Positions 54,854 to 63,006 of a stretch of DNA of 64,000 bases are shown piece after piece. Position numbers and translations under genes: made by a program. The DNA lies in assembly GCF_012524165.2 (NCBI RefSeq), contig NZ_JABACJ020000017.1, positions 1-64,000 on the forward strand, in the 5' to 3' direction. The notes under the pieces are model-generated. The model had not been told where the DNA came from and did not search any database. It saw only the letters and a program-made list of their open reading frames with translations. The first letter of the stretch is position 1. The number at the start of each line of letters is the position of its first letter. The DNA comes from Faecalicatena faecalis. Lineage in GTDB: Bacteria; Bacillota; Clostridia; Lachnospirales; Lachnospiraceae.

Positions 54854-55066
54854 ACTACAACAAAATTAAGGCATAGTTTTTATACTATGTCTATACGTCG
54901 TTAGTTTTGTTGTATAGCATACGCAAAATAAGCATGACAAAAAAGCCCATATTGAAAATGGGAAAAATCTTTTTTGATTTCAATGCTTATCGAATACGCA
55001 TGCTATGTAACATAAACATTCCCCCCCTTTTATATAATATTATATACAAAAGCAGCTTGTTGTCAA
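54854..55066 (-). promoter_or_regulatory. Promoter, leader peptide and transcription attenuator of the methyltransferase cassette
   Basis: On the minus strand: TTGACA (55066-55061), 16-base spacer, TATAAT (55044-55039); a G-rich ribosome site; a leader ORF MFMLHSMRIR (55019-54987); then a stem CCCAT / ATGGG followed by CTTTTTT (54969-54941), a terminator. Flanking it, ATAAGCAT and AGCAT (about 54980-55005) pair with ATGCTTAT and ATGCT (about 54915-54935), an alternative structure. A further dyad (ACAACAAAA / TTTTGTTGT, 54855-54915) follows. This is the layout of ribosome-stalling attenuators that control tet and other ribosome-target resistance genes. Confidence 0.7.
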
Positions 55067-55162
55067 CATATATATATATGAATTATTTTGGCTAACTGAT
55101 AGAACTACGTAGACATATCCAAGAAGAAAGGGGAACAGTAAAATGTAATAGGGTGAATAACT

Positions 55163-55516
55163 ATGGCAAAAAGACCAGTACCACGATACGACTTTAAGGC
55201 TTTTGGGGCAGCGATAAAGGCAGCGCGTGAGGGATGCAAGGAGAGCCGCAAGAAAGTAGGCGACGAAATGTTTATCTCGCCGCGCTACCTTGCGAACATT
55301 GAGAACAAGGGGCAGCACCCAAGTTTACAGATATTCTTTGAGCTGATACAGCGTTACCATATATCCGTAGACCAATTCCTTTTAGAAACGCCGCCGGAGA
55401 AGAACACGCAGCGGCGGCAGCTTGACGCGCTTCTTGACGGTATGAGCGATACAGGCATACGGATTGTAACCGCAACGGCAAAGGAGATTTCCGAAGTCGA
55501 AAAAGAGGGCGAATAG
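55163..55516 (+). CDS. XRE-family regulator of the nested element
   Basis: A 117-residue HTH_3 protein: FGAAIKAAREGCKESRKKVG, FISPRYLANIENKGQHPSLQ, then IFFELIQRYHISVDQFLL, with a short acidic C-terminal part. It faces the mobilisation genes and diverges from the methyltransferase cassette. Regulators of this type precede mobC-relaxase units in Tn1549-like elements. Ribosome site GGGTGAATAACT. Confidence 0.8.
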   Translation: MAKRPVPRYDFKAFGAAIKAAREGCKESRKKVGDEMFISPRYLANIENKGQHPSLQIFFELIQRYHISVDQFLLETPPEKNTQRRQLDALLDGMSDTGIRIVTATAKEISEVEKEGE

Positions 55517-55658
55517 GAATGTCCGACTTAAAACTGAACAGGATTTAGAAAGCGTTGTAATCTTTTTTGAGGTTGCAGCGTTTTTCTTTTGCGTAAGTTT
55601 GGCAAAATCGCTTTTTCTCCGTAGTAGGTGATAAGAGCCTAAAGGATAAAAACATTCG

Positions 55659-55756
55659 TAGCAAGCATAGGAAGCGGGTACCACTTCCGTATTTTCGCCC
55701 TCCCGCGCTGCGGCGCGTCGGTTGAAAATTGCTTGTTGGGAAGTGTCCCAAACCCT
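55659..55756 (+). repeat. Leader/oriT-like repeat, copy 1 (before mobC)
   Basis: TAGCAAGCATAGGAAGCGGG and ACCACTTCCGTA, then a GC-rich hairpin (TTTTC / GAAAA outer, CGCGC / GCGCG inner), then GCTTGTTGGGAAGTGTCCCA and AACCCTC. The flanks recur, inverted, at 62893-62998 before the ArdA gene, while the hairpin in the middle differs. It lies just upstream of mobC-relaxase, the classical place for oriT. Confidence 0.65.
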
Positions 55757-55783
55757 CGGAACGGAAAGGAAAGGAGCGAACAC

Positions 55784-56113
55784 ATGGACGGACGCAAAAG
55801 GACAGTGCAAATCAAATTCAGAGTGACGGAAGCGGAACGGGATTTAATACTGGAAAAAATGAAGCTCGTACCCACCCGGAACATGGCGGCGTATCTGCGG
55901 AAGATTGCCATTGACGGGTATATCATTCAGATAGACCACGCCGATATAAAGGCTATGACCGCAGAGATACAGAAAATCGGTGTCAACGTCAACCAGATAG
56001 CACGCCGCGTAAACGCGACGGGGAACGCATACCAAGAGGACATAGAGGAAATAAAGGGGGTGCTTGCGGAGATATGGCGGTTACAAAGATTAAGCCTATT
56101 AAAAGCACTCTAA
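55784..56113 (+). CDS. mobC: MobC-type relaxosome protein of the nested element
   Basis: A 109-residue MobC: RTVQIKFRVTEAERDLILEK (ribbon-helix-helix), NMAAYLRKIAIDGYI, and the signature IQKIGVNVNQIARRVN. Start at 55784 behind AAGGAGCGAACAC; an upstream in-frame extension lies inside the repeat and is not credible. It overlaps the relaxase by 40 bases. Confidence 0.88.
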   Translation: MDGRKRTVQIKFRVTEAERDLILEKMKLVPTRNMAAYLRKIAIDGYIIQIDHADIKAMTAEIQKIGVNVNQIARRVNATGNAYQEDIEEIKGVLAEIWRLQRLSLLKAL

Positions 56114-57420
56114 GCAAAGCCCTTGACTATATCGAAAACCCGGACAAGACGGACGGGAAAATGCTTGTGTCCTCTTTCGGTTGCTCCTATGAAACGGCAG
56201 ATATTGAGTTTGAATATACCCTGTCGCAAGCACTCCAAAAGGGGAACAATTTAGCCTTTCATCTGATACAGTCCTTTGAGCCGGGGGAAGTCGATTATCA
56301 GAAAGCCCATGAAATCGGAAAGCAGCTTGCCGACGCGGTAACAAAGGGGCAGCATGAGTATGTACTCACGACGCACATTGACAAAGGACACGTCCATAAC
56401 CATATCATTTTTTGCGCGGTGAACTTTGTAGACCACCATAAATACAATTCCAACAAAAGGAGCTATTACGGCATACGGAACATGAGCGACAAGCTGTGCC
56501 GGGAAAATGGCTTGTCCGTTGTCGTCCCCGGCAAGGGCAGCAAGGGAAAGAGCTATGCGGAGTACCAGGCAGAAAAGACGGGTACAAGTTGGAAAGGCAA
56601 GCTGAAAACCACTGTTGACGCGCTTATCCCCCAAGTTTCCAGTTTTGAGGAATTGCTAACGCGGTTACAGGCGGCGGGCTATGAGATAAAGCCGGGGAAA
56701 TATGTATCATGCCGCGCCCCCGGACAGGAACGCTTCACCCGCCTTAAAACCCTCGGCGCAGACTATACAGAGGAAGCCGTAAGGGAACGGATAGCGGGCA
56801 GACGGACAAAGGTGGCGAAAGCTCCCAGAGAGCAGCGCGGCGTGTCGCTGCTTATCGACATTGAGAACAGTATCAAGGCAGCGCAGAGTAAGGGCTATGA
56901 ACAGTGGGCGAAAATCCACAATCTGAAACAGGCAGCTAAAACAATGAATTTCTTGACGGAACATAAGATTGAGCAGTACGCGGATTTAGTCAGCCGGATT
57001 GAGGAAATGGCAGCGGAAAGCGGACAGGCGGCAGACGCATTGAAGAACGCCGAAAAGCGGCTTGCGGAAATGGCGGTGCTTATCAAGAATGTTTCCACCT
57101 ATCAAAAGACAAAGCCTGTCTATGACGCATACCGCAAGGCAAGGAACAGGGAGAAGTACCGCGCCGGACAGGAACAGGCAATTATCCTCCATGAAGCCGC
57201 CGTAAGGTCACTGAAAGCGGCGGGCATTGCGAAGCTCCCGAACCTCGCCGCGCTGCAATCGGAGTATGAAGCCCTCCAAGCGCAGAAAGAAGCCCTTTAC
57301 GCCGACTATGGAAAATTGAAAAAGAAAGTCCGGGAATATGATATTATCAAGCAGAACATTGACAGCATTTTACAGGCAGACAGACAGCCGGAACGGGAAA
57401 AGGAAACAGAACGCGGATAA
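56074..57420 (+). CDS. MOBP-type relaxase of the nested element
   Basis: A 448-residue relaxase with SKALDYIENPDKTDG (catalytic Tyr region), LAFHLIQSFEPGE and the metal triad HIDKGHVHNHIIF. The C-terminal half is a coiled coil (IEEMAAESGQAADALKNAEK). Related to, but clearly different from, the relaxase at 17362, so the window holds two independent mobilisation modules. Typical of Tn1549-like elements. Confidence 0.88.
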   Translation: MAVTKIKPIKSTLSKALDYIENPDKTDGKMLVSSFGCSYETADIEFEYTLSQALQKGNNLAFHLIQSFEPGEVDYQKAHEIGKQLADAVTKGQHEYVLTTHIDKGHVHNHIIFCAVNFVDHHKYNSNKRSYYGIRNMSDKLCRENGLSVVVPGKGSKGKSYAEYQAEKTGTSWKGKLKTTVDALIPQVSSFEELLTRLQAAGYEIKPGKYVSCRAPGQERFTRLKTLGADYTEEAVRERIAGRRTKVAKAPREQRGVSLLIDIENSIKAAQSKGYEQWAKIHNLKQAAKTMNFLTEHKIEQYADLVSRIEEMAAESGQAADALKNAEKRLAEMAVLIKNVSTYQKTKPVYDAYRKARNREKYRAGQEQAIILHEAAVRSLKAAGIAKLPNLAALQSEYEALQAQKEALYADYGKLKKKVREYDIIKQNIDSILQADRQPEREKETERG

Positions 57421-57483
57421 GGATAGCAAAATCCCCGCCGCTGTGCTATGATAGGGCTATCAAAAAGCAGAGGAGCGTTGAGC

Positions 57484-57735
57484 ATGGAAAACCAGAAAAT
57501 GCCGGAATATGAAACCATACGCGCCGCCGTTGCCGGGGAAAAATGGGCGGTGGAGAAAGTCGTGGAGTGCTACAAGGACGAAATCGACAGGCTATCGACG
57601 GTAGCGGTCAGACAGCCGGACGGAAGCACGAAACAGGAAATCAACGAAGATATGCGCCAGTCCATCACAAAGAAGCTGATAGAAGCCCTCCCGCAGTTCC
57701 CGCTTGAAGAAATGGAAAAGGGAAATGTCAGATAG
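57484..57735 (+). CDS. HTH_16-type small protein (Tn916 Orf8-like)
   Basis: An 83-residue protein (YETIRAAVAGEKWAVEKVVE, YKDEIDRLSTVAV) matching the helix-turn-helix domain family (PF12645) of conjugative transposons. It probably regulates transfer or excision genes. Start at 57484 after AGAGGAGCGTTGAGC. It is the last gene of the rightward unit and is followed by a strong terminator. Confidence 0.75.
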   Translation: MENQKMPEYETIRAAVAGEKWAVEKVVECYKDEIDRLSTVAVRQPDGSTKQEINEDMRQSITKKLIEALPQFPLEEMEKGNVR

Positions 57736-57746
57736 GCAAAAAAAGA

Positions 57747-57791
57747 ACAGGGCGCGGAAGCCAGTATATGACTTCCGCGCCCTGTCTTTTT
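57747..57791 (+). terminator. Terminator of the mobC-relaxase-HTH unit
   Basis: A perfect 14-bp stem (ACAGGGCGCGGAAG / CTTCCGCGCCCTGT) with an 11-base loop and a T-run. Very strong intrinsic terminator. Confidence 0.9.
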
Positions 57792-57812
57792 ATGGGTGCT
57801 GTTTTCGTGAAT

Positions 57813-57924
57813 GTTACGCAGTAGAACGCCATTTTTGGGGGTAAAGGTATAAAGTATCGCCTATCCGATTTTCACGCCCGGAAAGCCCTGTAAATCAAGG
57901 GATTTTCCGCGCCTACTGCGTAAC
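57813..57924. repeat. 12-bp perfect inverted repeat enclosing the convergent intergenic region
   Basis: GTTACGCAGTAG at 57813-57824 recurs as CTACTGCGTAAC at 57913-57924. The right copy also encodes the last three codons and stop of the Cys-rich VLP gene. The 88 bases between hold no ORF. A dyad of this size at a junction of two modules could be a binding or recombination site or a remnant of a duplication. Confidence 0.7.
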
Positions 57925-58278
57925 AGGGGCGCGTCTTTTCCTCATGCGCTCGGCGGCTTGTCTGCGGGTGATACGTTTCCGGCAGACGGGGCAGTATTTG
58001 ACACTGTTAGAGGTTGACGCAAAGAACGCGCCGCACTCGGTACATTTCTTCTTATCCCCTGTCTGGTAAAGCTCCGCATAAAGCAGCCTGTCGGCGGGAA
58101 GCACCGCAACCCGGAACCACTTGCAGAGAAGCGAATAGGAAATGAGCTGCGGACATACGCACTCGTCCCCGTCGTCCAGTAAGATACAGTTCCCGTTATC
58201 ATAATTGCAGCACGTCCGGCGCACAAGGGCGTTGACTTTCCGGCTCTGGGGCGGCGTCAGCCGCTTAACCCCGTTCAT
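57913..58278 (-). CDS. Cysteine-rich VLP-domain protein
   Basis: A 121-residue protein of the Cys_rich_VLP family: RRTCCNYDNGNCILLDDGDE, then CKWFRVAVLPADRLLY, and a C-terminal zinc-ribbon-like CTECGAFFASTSN plus YCPVCRKRITRRQA. Found almost only on Tn1549-like elements; function unknown, perhaps nucleic-acid binding. It overlaps the next upstream gene (TaT) by four bases. Confidence 0.82.
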   Translation of the reverse strand: MNGVKRLTPPQSRKVNALVRRTCCNYDNGNCILLDDGDECVCPQLISYSLLCKWFRVAVLPADRLLYAELYQTGDKKKCTECGAFFASTSNSVKYCPVCRKRITRRQAAERMRKRRAPVTQ

Positions 58279-58487
58279 ACTTCATCAGCGGCGTAAATGG
58301 GAAGCTCTGCAAATTCCGCTTCGGTCAAAGCGTCCACTTTGGAAAGGGTGCGCTTTGCAAGCTCCCGCATATCCGCGTCCATGTAGGGCAGCGCGGCGTT
58401 GACATTCTCAATCAAAGCCCGCTTGCCGCCCTCGTTGTAAATGCTCAAAAGGTTTGTTTCTTCAACAGTCAGTCTAATCATGCTCAT
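58275..58487 (-). CDS. Transposon-transfer assisting (TaT) family protein
   Basis: A 70-residue protein (MIRLTVEETNLLSIYNEGGK, RALIENVNAALPYMDADMRE) matching the small transposon-transfer assisting family of Tn1549-like elements. Overlaps both neighbours by four bases, so the leftward genes are one coupled unit. Molecular function unknown. Confidence 0.75.
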   Translation of the reverse strand: MSMIRLTVEETNLLSIYNEGGKRALIENVNAALPYMDADMRELAKRTLSKVDALTEAEFAELPIYAADEV

Positions 58488-59437
58488 ACCTCCATATCGT
58501 GATTTTTTGTTTTTGCCGCCGCCTTTTTCGGGGCGGTCTTTGCCTTGTCTGCTTTAAGCTGCGCCCGGATAGAGGGGCGGGGCTTCCTTATCTCCCTGTC
58601 CCGGTTCTCCCCCTTGTCAATCAGCGCATACGTCCCATGTCTGCCCTCGATTTTGGAAAAGGAAAGGGTCTTGTAGGGCAGCATGGAGAAAAGGCGGTCA
58701 GTGTCCTTTGTGGCTGCAAGCCGCATGAACGCCGGGGAAAGCTCTGCCATGAAATGGGTCTTGTTCGGGCTGTTCGGCTCGTAATGCCGCTTCATTTCCC
58801 GCACAATGCGCCGCGCTTCCGTTTCAATCAGCCCGTCCCGCAAAGCGGCAATATGCGCCTTGAAATCCCCCGGCGAAAGCTGCTCCCGGCTGCGCCGTTC
58901 TTCCTGTAAGAGCGATTGCAGCGCGTCCGGGTCGTTGGGTACGGCTTCAAAGCGTTCAAATTTCCCAAGCTGCGGGTCTGGGGTTCCGTCAAAATATCTC
59001 CCGGCTTCCTGTACCCTTTCCCCATGCTCATAAATCAGCTTCACCGTATCGGCGGGCAGCTCCTTTTCCTTGACGCGCTCATAATGTTTAGAGTAGTCCA
59101 GTTCGTACAGATTGCCCTTGATTTTCCCGCGCTCCTTTCCCGTCAGCTCGATTGCATAGGCAAGAACGCGGTCGCTTGTCTGCTCCATGTAGAAACGCCA
59201 TGTGTTGTGGGGCGCGGTGTCTTTGAGGAAAACGTCGCGCTCCCGGAAACAGTGCGTCCCGGACGGGCGGCAGAACCACAAAAGTGTTTTGTCCTCCCTG
59301 TGGGGGCTTGCCGCCGCCTTTGCGATAATCTCTTTGTCAATGTCTAAGTCGCTCTGGTAAAAGCCTGTGTTCTGCTTCATAATCGCTTCAAGGGAAGCAA
59401 ACAAATCCATGTTTTCAAATTTGCTCTGTTCCGGCAT
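58484..59437 (-). CDS. DUF3849-neighbourhood protein with PSIRAQL tail
   Basis: A 317-residue soluble protein. N-terminal region DLFASLEAIMKQNTGFYQSD, then HREDKTLLWFCRPSGTHCF, a part FYMEQTSDRVLAYAIELTG recalling antirestriction-associated domains, and a C-terminal basic tail RPSIRAQLKADKAKT. The tail motif is shared with the ArdA/ArdC fusion encoded just upstream. No enzyme motif recognised. Probably works with the antirestriction protein. Confidence 0.6.
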   Translation of the reverse strand: MPEQSKFENMDLFASLEAIMKQNTGFYQSDLDIDKEIIAKAAASPHREDKTLLWFCRPSGTHCFRERDVFLKDTAPHNTWRFYMEQTSDRVLAYAIELTGKERGKIKGNLYELDYSKHYERVKEKELPADTVKLIYEHGERVQEAGRYFDGTPDPQLGKFERFEAVPNDPDALQSLLQEERRSREQLSPGDFKAHIAALRDGLIETEARRIVREMKRHYEPNSPNKTHFMAELSPAFMRLAATKDTDRLFSMLPYKTLSFSKIEGRHGTYALIDKGENRDREIRKPRPSIRAQLKADKAKTAPKKAAAKTKNHDMEV

Positions 59438-59440
59438 GGG

Positions 59441-62400
59441 TCAGCTCCTTTCCAAGTCCTGTGACTTCTGCTTTGCGTTTTTCTTCTGTGCCTTTTCCTT
59501 GTCGGCTCTAAGCTGCGCCCGGATAGAGGGTTTCTTTTCCGGCTTCGCTCCCTTGCCGCGCTCCTTGTCGGCTTTGACAGCGTTAGCCAGGTCAACAAGG
59601 GAAATCTGCTCGCCCGCCTTTACCTTTGCTTCCAGTTCGTCAACGGTGGGGGTGTTGTTGATGATACCGTCAATCATGTTCCCGTTCTGCTCTGTGGTCT
59701 GCTCGGCGGTTTTCAAGGGATTGTCCCGCTGCGCCTGTTCTGCGGCAACGGCAAACGCCCGCGTCCCATTCCCCATAATCAGATACTTTCCGTCGTCCGA
59801 CTGGTGGTGAAAGCCATATCCGGCGGCTTCTATCTGCTCCCGGCTCATGGCGGTCACATGGAAAGTCCCCCTCGGTGTCTTGACAGTTTCGCCCGTTTCC
59901 AAGTCGTCCGGGGTAAGCTGCTTTTGCTCCTGTAAAAACTCCGGCACTTCCCGAAAACCTACACTGTCAACGAAATGCGCCGCGTCCTGTCCGTCCTGAT
60001 GAAGCACTACCACGTCGGAAACGGAAAGGCTGTGTCCCTTAAAATCTTTGGGGTGGTCGATATTGAAACAGGTGTAAATATCTTCAAGGGAAGTTTCCGG
60101 CGCAAGGGGCGCGGAATAGACAAGCTCATAGTTCGCCCTGTCAACCACATTTCCCGCCGCCTGCAGGCGGTCGTATGGCTCAAAGCGGAAATCCCTTGTT
60201 TCGTCCCCGCCCTTTATCTGGTAAATGGAAAAGGTGTCTTTGTCCTGTCCGGCGGTCTGCGCCGTTTCCTGTGCCTTTGCGTAAAGCTGCTTCACGTCGC
60301 CCTCGGTCAGCTCGCCGCTTTTGAGCTGCCCCATAAGCTCGCGGCATTTCTCCGGCGTTCCCGTATAAAGCACGTCGCCCATTTTCGCCCGCCCGTTCTC
60401 CTGTGTCACATAGGCTTGCAAGAGGTAGCTGTTTTCCCGGCTGTCGCTGTAAGGGTTCCGGCGCACTCTGTAAATCGTTTCCGGGGTAAAGGCTTCTTTC
60501 GGGGCTGCGCCCGCTTTTTCCTGTGCGCCGGATTTTCCCGGTGCGGCTGCTTCCGGATCCGGCTTCTCCGGCGCGGCTTCCTGTCCCTCTCTGGTGGGCT
60601 GCTCCTGTCCGGCGGTCTGCTCCTTGTCCTGTGCCTTTTGCAGCTCCGCTAAGTTCTCGTCTATGGAATTGATAATCTCGGCGGCTGCGCTGCGTATCGT
60701 TTCAAGGGAGCTTTTCAGCTCGGACAGCTCCCGCCCGCTGCTCCACCCGGCGACATAGCCGAAAGAGTAGTCCGACGTGTCAAGCCCGTAATGTTGGCAG
60801 ACAGTATAGGCGACGCTTTCCGCTTCGACTTCGCGGGTGCGGCGGTCAACGTGGGGCTGCTGCTCGTCCTTTGGCGCGTTGAGGTCAATGTCGTGCAGCT
60901 TCGCATGGGCGATTTCGTGAATAGCGGTCTTTAAGGTCTGTAATTCGCTCATGCCCTCGTTGATAGCAATGCGCTTGTCCTCCAAGTGGTAGTAGCCATG
61001 AGAGCCGCCCTCGATATTCTCAAAGGCGATAGGAACGGGGGAAGTCTTTTCAAGGGCTGCGAAAAAATCCTTGTAGCGGTCAACGTCGCCTGTCAGCTCG
61101 TCAACCGCAATGTCCGGCAGCTCCTTTCCCTCGGTCTGGGAAACGTCAAAGACGGATACCACCTTGTAGGCGGGTATGGTGACTTCCTTTTCCTCGGTGA
61201 CGGGCTTCCCGTCCTTGCCGATAACGGGCTTCTGCGTGTGCGGGTCGATTTTCTGCATTTCCTGTTTGATTTTATAGGGTGACGGAGCAATGATTTTAAT
61301 TCCCTTTTGCCCTTTCATCACGTTTCGTTCAAAGTTGTTCTTCCAAGCGGAAAAGCCCGCCACAAGGGAAGCGTCCGGCTTCTGCATGGCGATAAGGACG
61401 GTGTTTCGGAAGCTGTAATTATGGAATTTTGACATGACTTTCAGATATTCCCGGTAACGCTCGCTGTCAAAGAGTTCCGCAATACCCTGTTCCAGACGGT
61501 CGGTAATCTCTTTGAGCTTTTCGGCGGGCTTCTCGCTCGTCAGCACGATAGGGATAACCGGGCGCGGCTCCTGTGGCTGCTCTGCGGTCTGCGCCGTTCT
61601 CTGCCCCGGCGCGGCTGCGTCCATTTCTACCTTTGACGGGTCGGGTCTTTCCGGCTGCGGGGGCTGCGGCGTTACCCGGTATTCCTCCGGCACGTCGCGC
61701 CCGTCGTACCATTCTGTAAAGGTGTTGCGGTTGTTGTAGATATAGCCCTTTTCGGTAAACATACCGTCGTCGTTAATGGAAGCGTCCCGCCCGTATTCCT
61801 CATACATGAAATACTTTTTCGCTTCTTCGGGAAGTTCCGGTTCTTCCAGTTCATCAACCAGATAACGCCCGTATTCTTCTTCATTGTGGACGGACGGATA
61901 AATCCAGTAGCAGTCAAGGTTCTGTGCAAGGTTGATAATGTCCTGTAAGCTGTCGGCATGGTCGCCGTATTCAATGGCTGCAATGAATTTCTCCCGGTCG
62001 TCGTCAAACTGCATTTCCAAGAGCTTCCCTAAATAGTTCAGCTCGTCGGGGTGGGAATACTCGCTTAAATGCTCCGTCAAGCCGGGGATAGTGGATTGAA
62101 ATTCTGTGAAATGCCATTCCTCATAGTGCTTGAAGTCAATCCCGATACGGTCAAAGACTTCTTTCAGATGTTCGGCAGTCGTGGGGAATGTCACCCATTC
62201 GCCCGCGGGTCTGCCCTCGGTGTACTTCCCAAGATTGGAAAGATAGCCGCTTAAAATCGGTTCTGCCATTTGTTCGCTCCTTTCTTTTTCAATCATGCGG
62301 TGCATAAGCTCAAAATCCTCAATGCTCATGCTCCCGTCAAATACATAGGGGTTAAAATCCTCCCCGTCCCGGTAGGGCTTTTCGGAAAAGGGAAGCCCCG

Positions 62401-62767
62401 CTTCATGGGCGGCTGCCCTCGCTTCCTCGATAACCTCCGGGGGAAGCCTGTCGTCATGCGCTCCGATAAAACCGTCAATGTCGTTCATGCTGTTTTCGTA
62501 GTGGTAACGCACTCCGGCGGTCAGCTCGTCAAGGCTCATGTCCTCGCCTAAATGCCCGCAATAGTAGCCGTTTAAGATAACGGCGGCGGGGTCAATGCTT
62601 TTTATTTCCTCTAACCGGCTCCTGTCCTCCGGGTAGAGCGTATCGTCCATATCAAGATGAAAATATTCCGCGTTCCATGAACGCCCCTGTTTCCAGAACG
62701 CCACCCATGCGATACCGTCCCTAAGCTCGTCTTGATAGTCCTTTACGGTGTCCCGTAAACTTGCCAT
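59441..62767 (-). CDS. ArdA / ArdC-peptidase / YodL / DUF4316 antirestriction fusion
   Basis: An 1108-residue multidomain protein. Residues 1-165: DUF-type N-terminal region (WVAFWKQGRSWNAEYFHLDM). About 169-370: ArdA, the acidic DNA mimic that inhibits type I restriction (LSGYLSNLGKYTEGRPAGEW, IYPSVHNEEEYGRYLVDELE). About 405-720: ArdC-N single-strand DNA-binding domain (YLKVMSKFHNYSFRNTVLIA) with a zinc-peptidase part, HEIAHAKLHD at about 617. About 845-960: YodL (FSIYQIKGGDETRDFRFEPY). About 965-1108: DUF4316 (DDGKYLIMGNGTRAFAVAAE) ending KPSIRAQLRADKEKA. It would protect incoming element DNA. Leftward operon, after the repeat at 62893. Confidence 0.87.
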   Translation of the reverse strand: MASLRDTVKDYQDELRDGIAWVAFWKQGRSWNAEYFHLDMDDTLYPEDRSRLEEIKSIDPAAVILNGYYCGHLGEDMSLDELTAGVRYHYENSMNDIDGFIGAHDDRLPPEVIEEARAAAHEAGLPFSEKPYRDGEDFNPYVFDGSMSIEDFELMHRMIEKERSEQMAEPILSGYLSNLGKYTEGRPAGEWVTFPTTAEHLKEVFDRIGIDFKHYEEWHFTEFQSTIPGLTEHLSEYSHPDELNYLGKLLEMQFDDDREKFIAAIEYGDHADSLQDIINLAQNLDCYWIYPSVHNEEEYGRYLVDELEEPELPEEAKKYFMYEEYGRDASINDDGMFTEKGYIYNNRNTFTEWYDGRDVPEEYRVTPQPPQPERPDPSKVEMDAAAPGQRTAQTAEQPQEPRPVIPIVLTSEKPAEKLKEITDRLEQGIAELFDSERYREYLKVMSKFHNYSFRNTVLIAMQKPDASLVAGFSAWKNNFERNVMKGQKGIKIIAPSPYKIKQEMQKIDPHTQKPVIGKDGKPVTEEKEVTIPAYKVVSVFDVSQTEGKELPDIAVDELTGDVDRYKDFFAALEKTSPVPIAFENIEGGSHGYYHLEDKRIAINEGMSELQTLKTAIHEIAHAKLHDIDLNAPKDEQQPHVDRRTREVEAESVAYTVCQHYGLDTSDYSFGYVAGWSSGRELSELKSSLETIRSAAAEIINSIDENLAELQKAQDKEQTAGQEQPTREGQEAAPEKPDPEAAAPGKSGAQEKAGAAPKEAFTPETIYRVRRNPYSDSRENSYLLQAYVTQENGRAKMGDVLYTGTPEKCRELMGQLKSGELTEGDVKQLYAKAQETAQTAGQDKDTFSIYQIKGGDETRDFRFEPYDRLQAAGNVVDRANYELVYSAPLAPETSLEDIYTCFNIDHPKDFKGHSLSVSDVVVLHQDGQDAAHFVDSVGFREVPEFLQEQKQLTPDDLETGETVKTPRGTFHVTAMSREQIEAAGYGFHHQSDDGKYLIMGNGTRAFAVAAEQAQRDNPLKTAEQTTEQNGNMIDGIINNTPTVDELEAKVKAGEQISLVDLANAVKADKERGKGAKPEKKPSIRAQLRADKEKAQKKNAKQKSQDLERS

Positions 62768-62892
62768 AGTGAAAAACCTCCTTTCTCTGCGGCAGCGTCA
62801 TAAGCTGCATTTTTTGGCTGCATGGTCTACTACGGGTACGCCCGCATTTCTGCCAAATATTTTTGAAAATTTTTAGAGGGTGAAGCCCTCCG

Positions 62893-62998
62893 CAAAAGAG
62901 GGTTTGGGAAACTTCCCAACAAGCAAAATCCCCGTCCGGCGCGTCAGCGTCGCAACGGGGATTTACGGAAGTGGGTACCCGCTTCCTATGCTTGCTAT
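62893..62998 (-). repeat. Leader/oriT-like repeat, copy 2 (inverted, before the ArdA gene)
   Basis: Read on the minus strand, TAGCAAGCATAGGAAGCGGG and ACCCACTTCCGTA, a GC-rich hairpin (AATCCCCGT / ACGGGGATT), then GCTTGTTGGGAAGTTTCCCA and AACCCTC. Flanks match copy 1 at 55659 almost base for base; the central hairpin is different. It lies between topB and the ArdA fusion; the hairpin with its TTTT could also terminate topB transcription. Confidence 0.7.
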
Positions 62999-63006
62999 TC
63001 AAGTTT

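Noticed and set aside
54907..55095. A rightward 62-codon frame in the attenuator region.
   Set aside because: It is the complement of the leader and its dyads; its codons are set by the inverted repeats and there is no ribosome site.
59975..60652. Long plus-strand frames opposite the ArdA fusion and topB.
   Set aside because: GC-rich DNA with biased codons leaves the antisense frame open; the products lack any domain while the minus-strand frames match known families.
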